IMG/VR virus record: IMGVR_UViG_3300032116_000013
Coordinates: 62,001 to 126,000 of that record
DNA: 64,000 bases
Direction: 5' to 3' (one strand)
Source of the DNA: a virus
Numbering within the stretch: the first letter of the stretch is position 1; each line of letters opens with the position of its first letter. Both the position numbers and the translations under genes were made by a program. The notes below the pieces were generated by a model. That model saw nothing but the letters and a program-made list of their open reading frames with translations, was not told the origin of the DNA and searched no databases. Below, in pieces: positions 14,067 through 21,169 of this stretch.

Positions 14067-14161
14067 TTGCGTCTAGTGTAATGGTAGCACAGGAAGTCCG
14101 AGACATCGCAAGATGGAGTAGGCATCAAAATGCCCAGACGTGGTTCGATTCCACGACGCAA
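14067..14161 (+). ncRNA. tRNA-like RNA without an anticodon arm
   Basis: Acceptor TTGCGTC/GACGCAA is perfect. The D-arm region (TAGTGTAATGGTAGCAC) and T-arm (CGTGG-TTCGATT-CCACG) are canonical. The anticodon arm is replaced by about 45 nt with two small hairpins, CATC-GCAA-GATG and GGCAT-CAAA-ATGCC. No 7-base anticodon loop is seen, and the 3' end reads TCTA rather than CCA. It is either a decayed tRNA or a tRNA mimic. Confidence 0.6.
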
Positions 14162-14167
14162 TCTAAT

Positions 14168-14414
14168 ATGCCCGAAGCCTCTGCAGCAATGTCGATCCAC
14201 TCTGTGTGGATCGCTGTACGCTTCGGCTATCTGACGTTCCGACTCATAATCGGATAGTGTGCGTCCGCACGATGAGAAGCGAGATCATGACTCGCAGGAC
14301 CTTACTCTTGGGTAGAGAAGAGCGTTGGCAATACGAAAATCTCCCTGTGGTGTGAAGCGGGTGGAAGGTGTAGAATTACACTACAATTACCGCCAGCAGG
14401 GGGAAGCAACTAAT
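14168..14414 (+). ncRNA. Structured spacer S7
   Basis: No ORF. Stems include GCC(C)GAAGC/GCTTCGGC around GATCCAC/GTGGATC (14194/14206), and CTCCCTG/CAGGGGG (14341/14397). Two arms look like anticodon arms with CAT in 7-base loops: TCCGA-CTCATAA-TCGGA (14238-14254) and GCGAG-ATCATGA-CTCGC (14279-14295). No matching D- and T-arms were found around them. Confidence 0.4.
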
Positions 14415-14418
14415 TTTT

Positions 14419-14507
14419 GGAAGTGTGGGTGAGTGGTTGTAAACCAACAGTCTTGAAAACTGTCTGTCCGCAAGGGCACGTAGGTTCGAATCCTACCACT
14501 TCCGCCA
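14419..14507 (+). tRNA. tRNA-Ser (TGA)
   Basis: Acceptor GGAAGTG/CACTTCC, anticodon loop CTTGAAA, long variable arm, discriminator G, CCA encoded. Confidence 0.95.
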
Positions 14508-14512
14508 AATTT

Positions 14513-14587
14513 GCGCGATTAACTCAGCGGTAGAGTAGCGCCTTTACACGGCGAATGTCGGGAGTTCAATCCTCTCATCGCGCACCA
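14513..14587 (+). tRNA. tRNA-Val (TAC)
   Basis: Acceptor GCGCGAT/ATCGCGC, anticodon loop TTTACAC, CCA encoded. The outermost anticodon-stem pair (27-43) is a G-A mismatch. Confidence 0.93.
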
Positions 14588-14591
14588 TCTT

Positions 14592-14665
14592 GCCCCTTTA
14601 GTTCAATAGTAGAACACTAAACTGATAATTTAGAAACGGTGGAGCGTAACCACCAAGGGGCACCA
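14592..14665 (+). tRNA. tRNA-Ile (GAT)
   Basis: Acceptor GCCCCTT/AAGGGGC, anticodon loop CTGATAA, CCA encoded. Confidence 0.95.
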
Positions 14666-14670
14666 ATTAC

Positions 14671-14746
14671 GGTGGCTGTCGTCAAGTGGTTAAGACCATG
14701 GGTTGTGATCCCATTATCGTGGGTTCGATCCCCACCAGTCACCCCA
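14671..14746 (+). tRNA. tRNA-His (GTG)
   Basis: Eight-pair acceptor with the histidine-specific extra G(-1):C73, anticodon loop TTGTGAT, CCA encoded. Confidence 0.95.
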
Positions 14747-14750
14747 TCTT

Positions 14751-14826
14751 GCGCTCGTAGTCTAGAGGATGAGGCATCTGCCTTCTAAGCAGATTAACGC
14801 AGGTTCGAGTCCTGCCGAGCGCGCCA
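14751..14826 (+). tRNA. tRNA-Arg (TCT)
   Basis: Acceptor GCGCTCG/CGAGCGC, anticodon loop CTTCTAA, discriminator G, CCA encoded. Confidence 0.95.
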
Positions 14827-14827
14827 A

Positions 14828-14901
14828 GCCTCTTTAGTTCAATAGCAGAACACATTCTTGGTAAGGATGAAACGATGGAGCGTAACCATCATGAGGCACC
14901 A
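14828..14901 (+). tRNA. tRNA-Thr (GGT)
   Basis: Acceptor GCCTCTT/ATGAGGC with one T-T mismatch, anticodon loop TTGGTAA, CCA encoded. Starts 1 base after tRNA-Arg. Confidence 0.92.
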
Positions 14902-14906
14902 ATTTC

Positions 14907-14986
14907 GGCTCTTGGGACTGCATGGTGTGGTCGCTCGCCTGTCACGCGAGATATTCAGATGGGATCGTTACCCATAAGAGTCGCCA
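14907..14986 (+). tRNA. tRNA-Asp (GTC)
   Basis: Acceptor GGCTCTT/AAGAGTC, anticodon loop CTGTCAC, discriminator G, CCA encoded. The D-arm is slightly long. Confidence 0.93.
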
Positions 14987-14991
14987 TATTT

Positions 14992-15079
14992 GGAAGGTTG
15001 GCAGAGCGGTGATTGCAAGAGTTTGCTAAACTCTCGTCCAGCAATGGGCGCATAGGTTCGAATCCTATACCTTCCGCCA
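14992..15079 (+). tRNA. tRNA-Ser (GCT)
   Basis: Acceptor GGAAGGT/ACCTTCC, anticodon loop TTGCTAA, long variable arm, discriminator G, CCA encoded. Confidence 0.95.
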
Positions 15080-15084
15080 TTTTT

Positions 15085-15160
15085 GGCAGTGTAGCATAGC
15101 GGCTAATGCGGCACCTTCATACGGTGAAGATCGTGTGTTCGAATCACACCACTGCTACCA
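15085..15160 (+). tRNA. tRNA-Met or Ile2 (CAT)
   Basis: Acceptor GGCAGTG/CACTGCT, anticodon loop TTCATAC, CCA encoded. Whether it reads AUG or, after C34 lysidine modification, AUA is not decided by the sequence. Confidence 0.92.
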
Positions 15161-15164
15161 ATTT

Positions 15165-15239
15165 GCTGCTTTAACTGAGATAGATTAGTGCGAGTCTGAA
15201 GAACTCGATAGGTTGGTGCGATACCAACAGGCAGCACCA
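15165..15239 (+). tRNA. tRNA-Phe (GAA)
   Basis: Acceptor GCTGCTT/AGGCAGC, anticodon loop CTGAAGA, CCA encoded. The D-loop (GAGATAGATT) lacks the usual GG. Confidence 0.92.
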
Positions 15240-15323
15240 ATCGCGACGACCCACTATCGTTAACAGTGGCGCTGCACCCAGAAGCGAGAGAAGAACCATG
15301 GTGGATCGACTGGGATTTGTTTT
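15240..15323 (+). ncRNA. Structured spacer S8
   Basis: 84 nt without an ORF, with a CCACT/AGTGG hairpin (15251/15265) and a longer CCCA/TGGG closure. Class unknown. Confidence 0.3.
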
Positions 15324-15398
15324 GCCCCTATAGTGAAATGGAGATCACGCGATGCTACGAACGTCGTATTCCAGGTTCGAGTCCTGGTAGGGGTGCCA
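15324..15398 (+). tRNA. tRNA-Arg (ACG)
   Basis: Acceptor GCCCCTA/TAGGGGT, anticodon loop CTACGAA, discriminator G, CCA encoded. A34 would need deamination to inosine by the host TadA enzyme. Confidence 0.95.
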
Positions 15399-15411
15399 AC
15401 TAAATATATGC

Positions 15412-15723
15412 ATGAACATGAATTTACAAAAAACACTACAAACATTTGCTGCGATTGCTGGAGCAATTTCCATCATCATCGTCGCATATGAATGGGTTGC
15501 CAGTAAACAATATGTTCAGCAAGCGACTGATCCAATTTCAAAAGATGTCAAACAAATTCTAGCGATTGGCATTGCGGATCAGATCAGCACACTTCACCGT
15601 TATAATTGCAACAATCCAGATGATGATCAGTTTGTGAGTCTAATGCGTGAAAAGAAATTGAAATTTGCAGAACTTACAGGGCGCGAATATATGGAAGTGC
15701 CTTGTGATAAGTTATCGAATTAA
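15412..15723 (+). CDS. Membrane-anchored small protein (103 aa)
   Basis: Lies between tRNA genes. One hydrophobic helix near the N-terminus (residues about 10-28, TFAAIAGAISIIIVAYEWV) is followed by a soluble tail of 75 residues with two cysteines. An alternative ATG is at 15418; neither has a good ribosome site. The topology suggests an inner-membrane anchor with a periplasmic domain. Not recognised. Confidence 0.65.
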   Translation: MNMNLQKTLQTFAAIAGAISIIIVAYEWVASKQYVQQATDPISKDVKQILAIGIADQISTLHRYNCNNPDDDQFVSLMREKKLKFAELTGREYMEVPCDKLSN

Positions 15724-15725
15724 TT

Positions 15726-15800
15726 GTTGCGGTGGCTGAGAAGTGAGGCGACAGTCTGCAAAACTGTTCTATGCAGGTGCGAGTCCTGTCCGCAACTCCA
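15726..15800 (+). tRNA. tRNA-Cys (GCA)
   Basis: Acceptor GTTGCGG/CCGCAAC, anticodon loop CTGCAAA, discriminator T as usual for Cys, CCA encoded. Confidence 0.95.
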
Positions 15801-15813
15801 TTTAGAGATCGTT

Positions 15814-16041
15814 ATGAAAAAATACATTCATGTGAATCAACATGTGATTCGATCAAACAAAAAGAACAACGAAAACAATCCTGTCTTGACTATCAAGGAA
15901 GGCAGGAAGAATACCTATTGTCATCGAGTCAAGATTCATGGACCCAGTGAGGTAGTTTATTCTGGCAATGAAAAATTATTGCTGCCTTGTGGCGCGAGAG
16001 TTGCCGTAGTCACTGAAAGTGAGATAGAAATTATAGAATGA
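15814..16041 (+). CDS. Conserved small phage protein (75 aa)
   Basis: Starts MKKYIHVNQHVIRSN and contains NPVLTIKEGRKNTYCHRV and GPSEVVYS, the pattern of a beta-rich protein widespread in phages and sometimes linked to translation-region loci. No role is known. ATG 15814 was chosen because upstream in-frame codons fall inside tRNA-Cys. It lies inside the tRNA array. Confidence 0.8.
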   Translation: MKKYIHVNQHVIRSNKKNNENNPVLTIKEGRKNTYCHRVKIHGPSEVVYSGNEKLLLPCGARVAVVTESEIEIIE

Positions 16042-16042
16042 C

Positions 16043-16133
16043 GCTCCTGTAGTGTAATGTAGCACGACGGGACTTATAATCCCGAACTCCAGATTAGAGG
16101 TTAGTCTTGGTTCAAGTCCAAGCAGGAGCACCA
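16043..16133 (+). tRNA. Class II tRNA with anticodon TAT (atypical)
   Basis: Acceptor GCTCCTG/CAGGAGC, anticodon stem CGGGA/TCCCG, loop CTTATAA, CCA encoded. It has a long variable arm (CTC/GAG stem) as in Leu, Ser or Tyr tRNAs, yet the anticodon TAT would read the Ile codon AUA. The D-loop is one base short of a normal GG. The charged amino acid is uncertain. Confidence 0.8.
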
Positions 16134-16139
16134 AGTTTT

Positions 16140-16216
16140 GCGCCTATAGCATAATTGGTTAATGCAGCAAACTCATAATTTGTTGATTCTAGGTTCAAGT
16201 CCTAGTGGGCGCACCA
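16140..16216 (+). tRNA. tRNA-Met or Ile2 (CAT)
   Basis: Acceptor GCGCCTA/TGGGCGC, anticodon loop CTCATAA, CCA encoded. Second of three CAT tRNAs in the window. Confidence 0.92.
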
Positions 16217-16217
16217 G

Positions 16218-16246
16218 TTGACTTTTGAGACTAGATATAGTAAGAT
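16218..16246 (+). promoter_or_regulatory. Internal sigma70-like promoter in the array
   Basis: -35 TTGACT (16218-16223), 17-bp spacer, -10 TAAGAT (16241-16246). It begins 1 base after a tRNA and would start transcripts at the tRNA-Pro gene. Confidence 0.65.
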
Positions 16247-16254
16247 ATAACAAT

Positions 16255-16331
16255 CGGACAGTAGCACAGCCTGGTAGTGCATCTGCTTTGGGAGCAGAGG
16301 GTCGGAGGTTCGAATCCTCTCTGTCCGACCA
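16255..16331 (+). tRNA. tRNA-Pro (TGG)
   Basis: Acceptor CGGACAG/CTGTCCG, anticodon loop TTTGGGA, CCA encoded. Confidence 0.95.
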
Positions 16332-16336
16332 TTTTT

Positions 16337-16420
16337 GCGATTGTGGTGGAATCGGTATACACAACAGACTTAAAATCTGTCGGCAATGCCATGTCGGTTC
16401 GAGTCCGACCAGTCGCACCA
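16337..16420 (+). tRNA. tRNA-Leu (TAA)
   Basis: Acceptor GCGATTG/CAGTCGC, anticodon loop CTTAAAA, long variable arm, CCA encoded. Confidence 0.95.
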
Positions 16421-16424
16421 GAAT

Positions 16425-16498
16425 GCGGGATTAGTTTAATGGTAAAACTAAAGTTTTCCAAACTTTCGTCATCAGTTCGATTCTGATATCCCGCTCCA
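16425..16498 (+). tRNA. tRNA-Gly (TCC)
   Basis: Acceptor GCGGGAT/ATCCCGC, anticodon loop TTTCCAA, discriminator T, CCA encoded. Confidence 0.95.
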
Positions 16499-16513
16499 CT
16501 TTAGAGTAAAGTT

Positions 16514-16999
16514 ATGTATGTATTTGACGGAGTCCTAGATCCAGATTTATTGCAAAAATTCAAAATAAAAATTGAAGACCATTTTATGCAAATGGTTTCT
16601 AAAAATTACAATAAATCAGATTTTTATCCTACAAGAAACATAATGATGAATTCTGATGATTTGGTTGTAAAATTAACTAAAGATTTTTTAGAATCAAAAT
16701 TAAAAATTAAATTAAACTGTTATCAATTTGAACTTCAGACTTGGCCAGTAGAAATTTTTTCATCACTGCATAAACATGATACTGGAATAAGATCGCGTGG
16801 AGATTATAATAGCATACTCTATCTAAATGATAATTTTGATGGTGGCGAATTTTATACTGAAAATGGAATTACTATAAAACCGAAAACTAATAGATTAATT
16901 TTATTTGATGGTAAAAATATAAACCATGGCGTTAAAACAGTAAGAAAAAATCACAGATACACAATGATTTTTTGGTGGGAAAACACACAATTCTATTAA
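16514..16999 (+). CDS. 2-oxoglutarate/Fe(II) oxygenase (prolyl hydroxylase-like)
   Basis: 161 aa. A double-stranded beta-helix core is visible: SSLHKHDTGIRSRGDYNSILYLND, FDGGEF, KPKTNRLILF, NHGVKTV and HRYTMIFWW. His86/His88-Asp89, His138 and Arg148 are the candidate iron and 2-oxoglutarate ligands. Such enzymes are frequent in aquatic T4-like phages, and their substrates are mostly unknown. The gene is AT-rich compared with the small early genes and sits with a methyltransferase inside the tRNA array. Confidence 0.8.
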   Translation: MYVFDGVLDPDLLQKFKIKIEDHFMQMVSKNYNKSDFYPTRNIMMNSDDLVVKLTKDFLESKLKIKLNCYQFELQTWPVEIFSSLHKHDTGIRSRGDYNSILYLNDNFDGGEFYTENGITIKPKTNRLILFDGKNINHGVKTVRKNHRYTMIFWWENTQFY

Positions 17000-17011
17000 A
17001 GGAATATCCAT

Positions 17012-17719
17012 ATGCATCCAAGTGCACTTTTAACAGGTGAAGATTTCTTTCTGACATATGCTGCAGAACTAAATGAACCAACTGTAGTTGAAATTGGTTC
17101 TCAAAATATCAACGGTTCACTTAGAGATGTTGCTACAAATAATGTCAAGAAGTATGTTGGTCTTGATTTTGCTGAAGGCGTCGGAGTCGATATAGTCTTG
17201 ACTGATGCATACAAATATCCTCTAGAAGATAATTCATTTGATATTCTTGTAACTTCCTCTTGCCTAGAACATTCTGAAATGTTTTGGCTGTCTTTTCTAG
17301 AAGGAATGAGAATTTTAAAGGACGACGGCATCATGTACATCAATGCTCCATCAGCATGGATGATGTATCATAGGTTTCCAGTTGACTGTTGGCGATTTTG
17401 GCCAGATGCTGGAAAGGCACTAGAAACTTGGGCTAGATATAATAAAATGAATTCAATGGTTCTAGAGTCTTATGTTTGCCCCCCAGGACCTGGAGAATAT
17501 GTAGCAGATTTTGTTTGTGTTATGCTGAAAAACGCAGATTATGTGAACAAATATCCAAATAGAATGATAGACTCTTTGGTTGAATCTCATCAATTTTTTA
17601 ATGGATTCAGATTCCCTAAGAATGAAAAATTCCCGCATGGATGGGATAAACCTACTGCAGAGCGTAAGCAGGATATTCTTTTGACTAATAATAATGGAAT
17701 AGGATTCAATATCAGATAA
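17012..17719 (+). CDS. SAM-dependent methyltransferase (class I)
   Basis: 235 aa. Motif I is VVEIGSQNINGS near residue 25, the acidic residue follows in KYVGLDFAEGVGVDIVLTD, and a Methyltransf_11-type SFDILVTSSCLEH block lies near residue 80. Preceded by AAGGAATATCC. Its companion is the 2OG oxygenase 12 bases upstream. Similar phage enzymes often modify sugars or small molecules; the substrate is unknown. Confidence 0.8.
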   Translation: MHPSALLTGEDFFLTYAAELNEPTVVEIGSQNINGSLRDVATNNVKKYVGLDFAEGVGVDIVLTDAYKYPLEDNSFDILVTSSCLEHSEMFWLSFLEGMRILKDDGIMYINAPSAWMMYHRFPVDCWRFWPDAGKALETWARYNKMNSMVLESYVCPPGPGEYVADFVCVMLKNADYVNKYPNRMIDSLVESHQFFNGFRFPKNEKFPHGWDKPTAERKQDILLTNNNGIGFNIR

Positions 17720-17726
17720 AATTTTC

Positions 17727-17801
17727 GCGGAAGTAGCACAGGGGTAGTGCTTTTGCTTGCCAAGCAAAAGGTCGTGGGTTCAAATCCCATCTTCCGCTCC
17801 A
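17727..17801 (+). tRNA. tRNA-Gly (GCC)
   Basis: Acceptor GCGGAAG/CTTCCGC, anticodon loop TTGCCAA, discriminator T, CCA encoded. Last tRNA of the array, followed by a terminator. Confidence 0.95.
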
Positions 17802-17809
17802 ACCCATGA

Positions 17810-17835
17810 AACCAGCCTTCGGGCTGGTTTTTTTT
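17810..17835 (+). terminator. Terminator at end of tRNA array
   Basis: AACCAGCC-TTCG-GGCTGGTT with a T-run, an 8-bp stem with a tetraloop. Ends the array transcript before the late fibre genes. Confidence 0.92.
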
Positions 17836-17861
17836 CACCTGCAATCCCAGCCATTAATTCT

Positions 17862-17869
17862 TATAAATA
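17862..17869 (+). promoter_or_regulatory. T4-late-type promoter
   Basis: TATAAATA, identical to the T4 late -10 consensus, 34 bases before the first fibre-region gene (17903) and just past a terminator. Confidence 0.75.
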
Positions 17870-17902
17870 CCTTGATACAGGACCTACTCAGGGATATCCT
17901 AA

Positions 17903-18286
17903 ATGCTTCAAAACAAATATAATATTTCAATCTGGCAAGGTTCCACGTTTAATTTGTCCATTACTGTGCAAGATAATGATGGCTCAAATTTAGACTTGAA
18001 CACCTTTTCTGCTAGAATGCAAATTCGACCAAGTTACGATTCAGGTTCAATAGCAGAATCGCTAACAAGCGCAAATGGTGAAATAACAATAACTGGTAAT
18101 CTAGGTAAACTTGATCTAGAACTTCCTGCAGAAAGAACTTCAAATATCTATGTTGATCTTTCATCTACAACAAAACCACCTAAAAATACATACGTCTATG
18201 ATCTAGAGTTAGTAGACAATTCAACAAATACAGTCACTAAACTTATGTTTGGCGATGCAGTCGTTTATGGTGAAGTCACGCGATGA
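17903..18286 (+). CDS. Fibre-associated beta-sandwich protein (127 aa)
   Basis: Beta-rich throughout (YNISIWQGSTFNLSITVQDNDG, ITGNLGKLDLELP, YVYDLELVDN) in the style of immunoglobulin-like or BppU-type baseplate and fibre modules. It overlaps the collagen-like fibre gene by 4 bases, so the two are probably translated together. Expected in the virion, linking the fibre to the tail. Assignment is by fold impression and context, not a specific motif. Confidence 0.6.
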   Translation: MLQNKYNISIWQGSTFNLSITVQDNDGSNLDLNTFSARMQIRPSYDSGSIAESLTSANGEITITGNLGKLDLELPAERTSNIYVDLSSTTKPPKNTYVYDLELVDNSTNTVTKLMFGDAVVYGEVTR

Positions 18287-20529
18287 CAATTCAAGTATCT
18301 TCTATAGTTGAAACTGGCAATACCATAACAGTTGTTGCTTCAACAACTGGTACCACAGTTACTGTCCAAGATTCAGGATATCGTGGACCTAAAGGCGCAC
18401 AAGGTACACAGGGTGTTCAAGGTACACAGGGTGAAACTGGTTCGCAAGGTACAGGTGGATCAGGTTTTACATGGAGAGGTCCATGGAACTCTTCAACAGT
18501 ATATTTAATTAATGATGCTGTAGAATATCAAAATTCGTCATATGTTGCTATTACAAATCACAGTAACGACGCGCCTCCTGGAACTAATTGGAATCTGATT
18601 GCCAAGGTTGGATCGCAAGGCACTCAGGGCGTATTTGGTGCACAAGGAACTCAAGGTCTAGATGGTCTCTTTGCTGGTCAAGGTGCTACTGGTACTCAAG
18701 GTGTACAAGGTAGAACTGGGGCGCAAGGTACTATTGGCGCCCAAGGAACAACTGGAACTCAAGGCTCAGTTGGAACTCAAGGCACATTCGGAACACAAGG
18801 AACAACTGGTTCGCAAGGCATTCAAGGAGTCCAAGGCACTACTGGAACACAAGGAACATTTGGTGTTCAAGGAACGCAAGGAACGCAAGGAACGCAAGGG
18901 TTTGATGGCATTCAAGGCGCACAAGGGTTTCAAGGAGAGCGTGGTGACTTCGGCGGCGCATCTTTCTATTATAAATTTTTAACCAAAACTGATTCCAATG
19001 ATCCTGGTCCAGGAAAGTTAAATCTAAATGCTATAAATTTTTCATCTGCCACAAATCTATCAATTGATGATATAGATAGAAACAGCACTGATATTTCTAA
19101 CTTCCTACAAACTGTTGACGATTCAACGAGTTCGATAAAAGGAACAATCAAACTTACAGAAGAAGCGAATACATTAAATTTCGTAATACTTCACATCGTT
19201 GGAACTCACACAGAGGATCAACATCACTTTGACATTCCCGTTGCATATGTCAATGGTACAACAACACCATATGCAAACAACTCTGATATTATTATATCTT
19301 TCGCCGTTACAGGCAACAAAGGTGATACTGGCGTTCAAGGAACTATAGGATCTCAAGGTCTTTCAGGAACGCAAGGATTTTTTGGAACTCAAGGATCTGT
19401 TGGCTCGCAGGGAACGCAAGGAGTCCAAGGAGAAATAGGTTCTCAAGGATTTACTGGTACTCAGGGCACTCAAGGATTGTTAGGTATTCAAGGAGTCCAA
19501 GGAGAAATAGGCTCTCAGGGTTTCACAGGAAGCCAAGGGTTTACTGGGTCTCAAGGTTTACTTGGCTCGCAGGGAACTCAGGGAACAACTGGATCTCAAG
19601 GAACAACAGGCTCTCAGGGTTTCACAGGAAGCCAAGGGTTTACTGGATCTCAAGGTCAGACTGGTTCGCAAGGAACTCAGGGTCTACTTGGTTCGCAGGG
19701 TTTAACTGGCTCACAGGGTTTAACTGGTTCAGGTTCTCAAGGTATTCAAGGTCCTTCTGGTACTGGTGGCGGATCAGCCATCACAGTGAAAGACGAAGGA
19801 ACAACGATCACGACTTCTTTGGCAAGTTTAGATTTTGTTGGGGTTGGAGTTCAAGCGACAAATGTTGGAAATGATGTTACTGTAACGATAACTGGTGGAT
19901 CAGGCTCTCAAGGCACAACAGGATCTCAAGGTGTTCAAGGTACAACAGGATCTCAAGGCTTTACTGGAAGCCAAGGGTTTACTGGGTCTCAAGGATTCAC
20001 TGGATCGCAAGGTCTAAATGGTTCTCAAGGTTTAACTGGATCACAAGGTTTAACTGGATCAGGCTCTCAAGGATTACAGGGTATTCAGGGACCATCTGGT
20101 GGTGGAGGTGGTGGAGGCGGTCTATCCACTTTCCCAGTGAGTGCAAACTCAGGATCAACTATAACTGCGAATGGTCTAAACTTCATAAATACTTCATCTA
20201 TTCTAGTTTCAGTAGGATCAGGTGAAACTGGAAATGCTAATGTATCATTTGTAGTATACAATAGCAACGTCAGTAGTAATGTTGAAAACTCATTTGAAAC
20301 AGTTAGTAAGAATCTAAGAGCATATGATGCAACACTAACTTATACTTCTGGATCATTAACCAGCATCGCATATACAGTTCCAGCCGTTGGAACAATAACA
20401 AAAACATTAAATTATACTAATGGTGTTCTGACGTCGATAGTTCTATCTGGAAGCACACCAGGTGGAATTGAATTGACTAAGACTTTGACTTATACTAATG
20501 GAATATTAACAGGGTTCAGTTACTCATAA
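18283..20529 (+). CDS. Collagen-like tail fibre protein (748 aa)
   Basis: Long runs of Gly-X-Gln and Gly-X-Y triplets (GTQGVQGTQGETGSQG style) fill residues about 33-60, 108-225, 345-490 and 545-615. Globular beta-rich inserts lie at about 60-108 (TWRGPWNSSTVYLINDAVEY, a carbohydrate-binding-like module) and 230-345. After a six-glycine stretch comes a C-terminal domain with repeated LTYT.G.LTSI strands. The triplets should form a trimeric collagen helix, a usual phage fibre shaft. The DNA repeats (GGNNCNCAAGG units) are recombination-prone. Likely receptor-binding fibre. Confidence 0.88.
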   Translation: MTIQVSSIVETGNTITVVASTTGTTVTVQDSGYRGPKGAQGTQGVQGTQGETGSQGTGGSGFTWRGPWNSSTVYLINDAVEYQNSSYVAITNHSNDAPPGTNWNLIAKVGSQGTQGVFGAQGTQGLDGLFAGQGATGTQGVQGRTGAQGTIGAQGTTGTQGSVGTQGTFGTQGTTGSQGIQGVQGTTGTQGTFGVQGTQGTQGTQGFDGIQGAQGFQGERGDFGGASFYYKFLTKTDSNDPGPGKLNLNAINFSSATNLSIDDIDRNSTDISNFLQTVDDSTSSIKGTIKLTEEANTLNFVILHIVGTHTEDQHHFDIPVAYVNGTTTPYANNSDIIISFAVTGNKGDTGVQGTIGSQGLSGTQGFFGTQGSVGSQGTQGVQGEIGSQGFTGTQGTQGLLGIQGVQGEIGSQGFTGSQGFTGSQGLLGSQGTQGTTGSQGTTGSQGFTGSQGFTGSQGQTGSQGTQGLLGSQGLTGSQGLTGSGSQGIQGPSGTGGGSAITVKDEGTTITTSLASLDFVGVGVQATNVGNDVTVTITGGSGSQGTTGSQGVQGTTGSQGFTGSQGFTGSQGFTGSQGLNGSQGLTGSQGLTGSGSQGLQGIQGPSGGGGGGGGLSTFPVSANSGSTITANGLNFINTSSILVSVGSGETGNANVSFVVYNSNVSSNVENSFETVSKNLRAYDATLTYTSGSLTSIAYTVPAVGTITKTLNYTNGVLTSIVLSGSTPGGIELTKTLTYTNGILTGFSYS

Positions 20530-20546
20530 TTAAAACTGTGATAACA

Positions 20547-20554
20547 TATAAATA
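20547..20554 (+). promoter_or_regulatory. T4-late-type promoter
   Basis: TATAAATA, 33 bases before ATG 20587, which has its own AGGAGT ribosome site. Confidence 0.75.
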
Positions 20555-20586
20555 ATCTAAAGAATTATTGATAGGAGTCTTCTAAC

Positions 20587-21027
20587 ATGTCAATGACAAA
20601 TGCTGCAGAACAGGCTTTCCTTGATCTGCTATTCTTAAACATCGATTGGGCAAACATTGGTGATGCCAGCGGGTTGCAAAACTCAGCCGCTGCTGGTTCA
20701 TTCTATATTTCTCTACACACTGCTGATCCTGGCGAGTCTGGCGATCAAACAACCAATGAAACAGCATATACATCATATGCTCGTGTGGCAGTAGCAAGAA
20801 CCGCTGGTGGTTGGACAAGAACAGCATCAACAATCAGCAATGCTGCCAAAATTACTTTCCCACAGTGCACTGGTGGTACATCTACCATTACTCACTTCGG
20901 AATTGGTACTGATTCGACATCAACAGGAAATCTTTTGATGAAAGGTACATTGACTGCAAGTTTGGCAGTATCGAATGGTATTCAGCCAGAGTTCGTTATC
21001 GGTGCTCTAACAGCGGCTGTTGACTAA
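20587..21027 (+). CDS. Virion tail/fibre-associated protein (146 aa)
   Basis: Resembles a phage structural family with SFYISLHTADPGESG near residue 40 and ETAYTSYARVAVAR near 60, seen in tail and fibre loci of many phages and prophages. ITHFGIGTD and LLMKGTLTASLAV continue the beta-sandwich. Preceded by AGGAGT and a TATAAATA late promoter. Probably in the virion; its exact place is unknown. Confidence 0.7.
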   Translation: MSMTNAAEQAFLDLLFLNIDWANIGDASGLQNSAAAGSFYISLHTADPGESGDQTTNETAYTSYARVAVARTAGGWTRTASTISNAAKITFPQCTGGTSTITHFGIGTDSTSTGNLLMKGTLTASLAVSNGIQPEFVIGALTAAVD

Positions 21028-21028
21028 T

Positions 21029-21169
21029 ATGATTGTTTATATTTGCATGCACTGCCGCAAAGAACTTTACAAAGAAGGTGAAGAAGAAGTTCTTTGCGAA
21101 GATCACCCTTGGGCTCCAGCAGCCTATGTAAATGTTGAAAATGATTCGTCAGAAGAGGCTCCACAATAA
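21029..21169 (+). CDS. Small zinc-ribbon-like protein (46 aa)
   Basis: ICMHCRKELY gives a CxxC knuckle, with a second CEDHP pair about 17 residues later, consistent with a small zinc site; the tail is acidic. It starts 1 base after a stop and ends in a TAATG overlap with the first adhesin paralogue, so translation is coupled. Confidence 0.6.
   Translation: MIVYICMHCRKELYKEGEEEVLCEDHPWAPAAYVNVENDSSEEAPQ

Noticed and set aside
14168-14414. A tRNA-Met built on the CTCATAA arm at 14238
   Set aside because: No D-arm, T-arm or acceptor could be placed around it; kept only as an unexplained structure.
12012-15466. Many ORFs of 60-136 codons on the minus strand across the tRNA array
   Set aside because: They are the antisense of tRNA genes and spacers and carry the usual false motifs of reversed tRNAs (such as GxEPRL). 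No ribosome sites or conserved domains.
18283-20529. Repeats as a CRISPR array
   Set aside because: They lie in one long reading frame and encode collagen-like triplets; no palindromic repeat or unique-spacer pattern.
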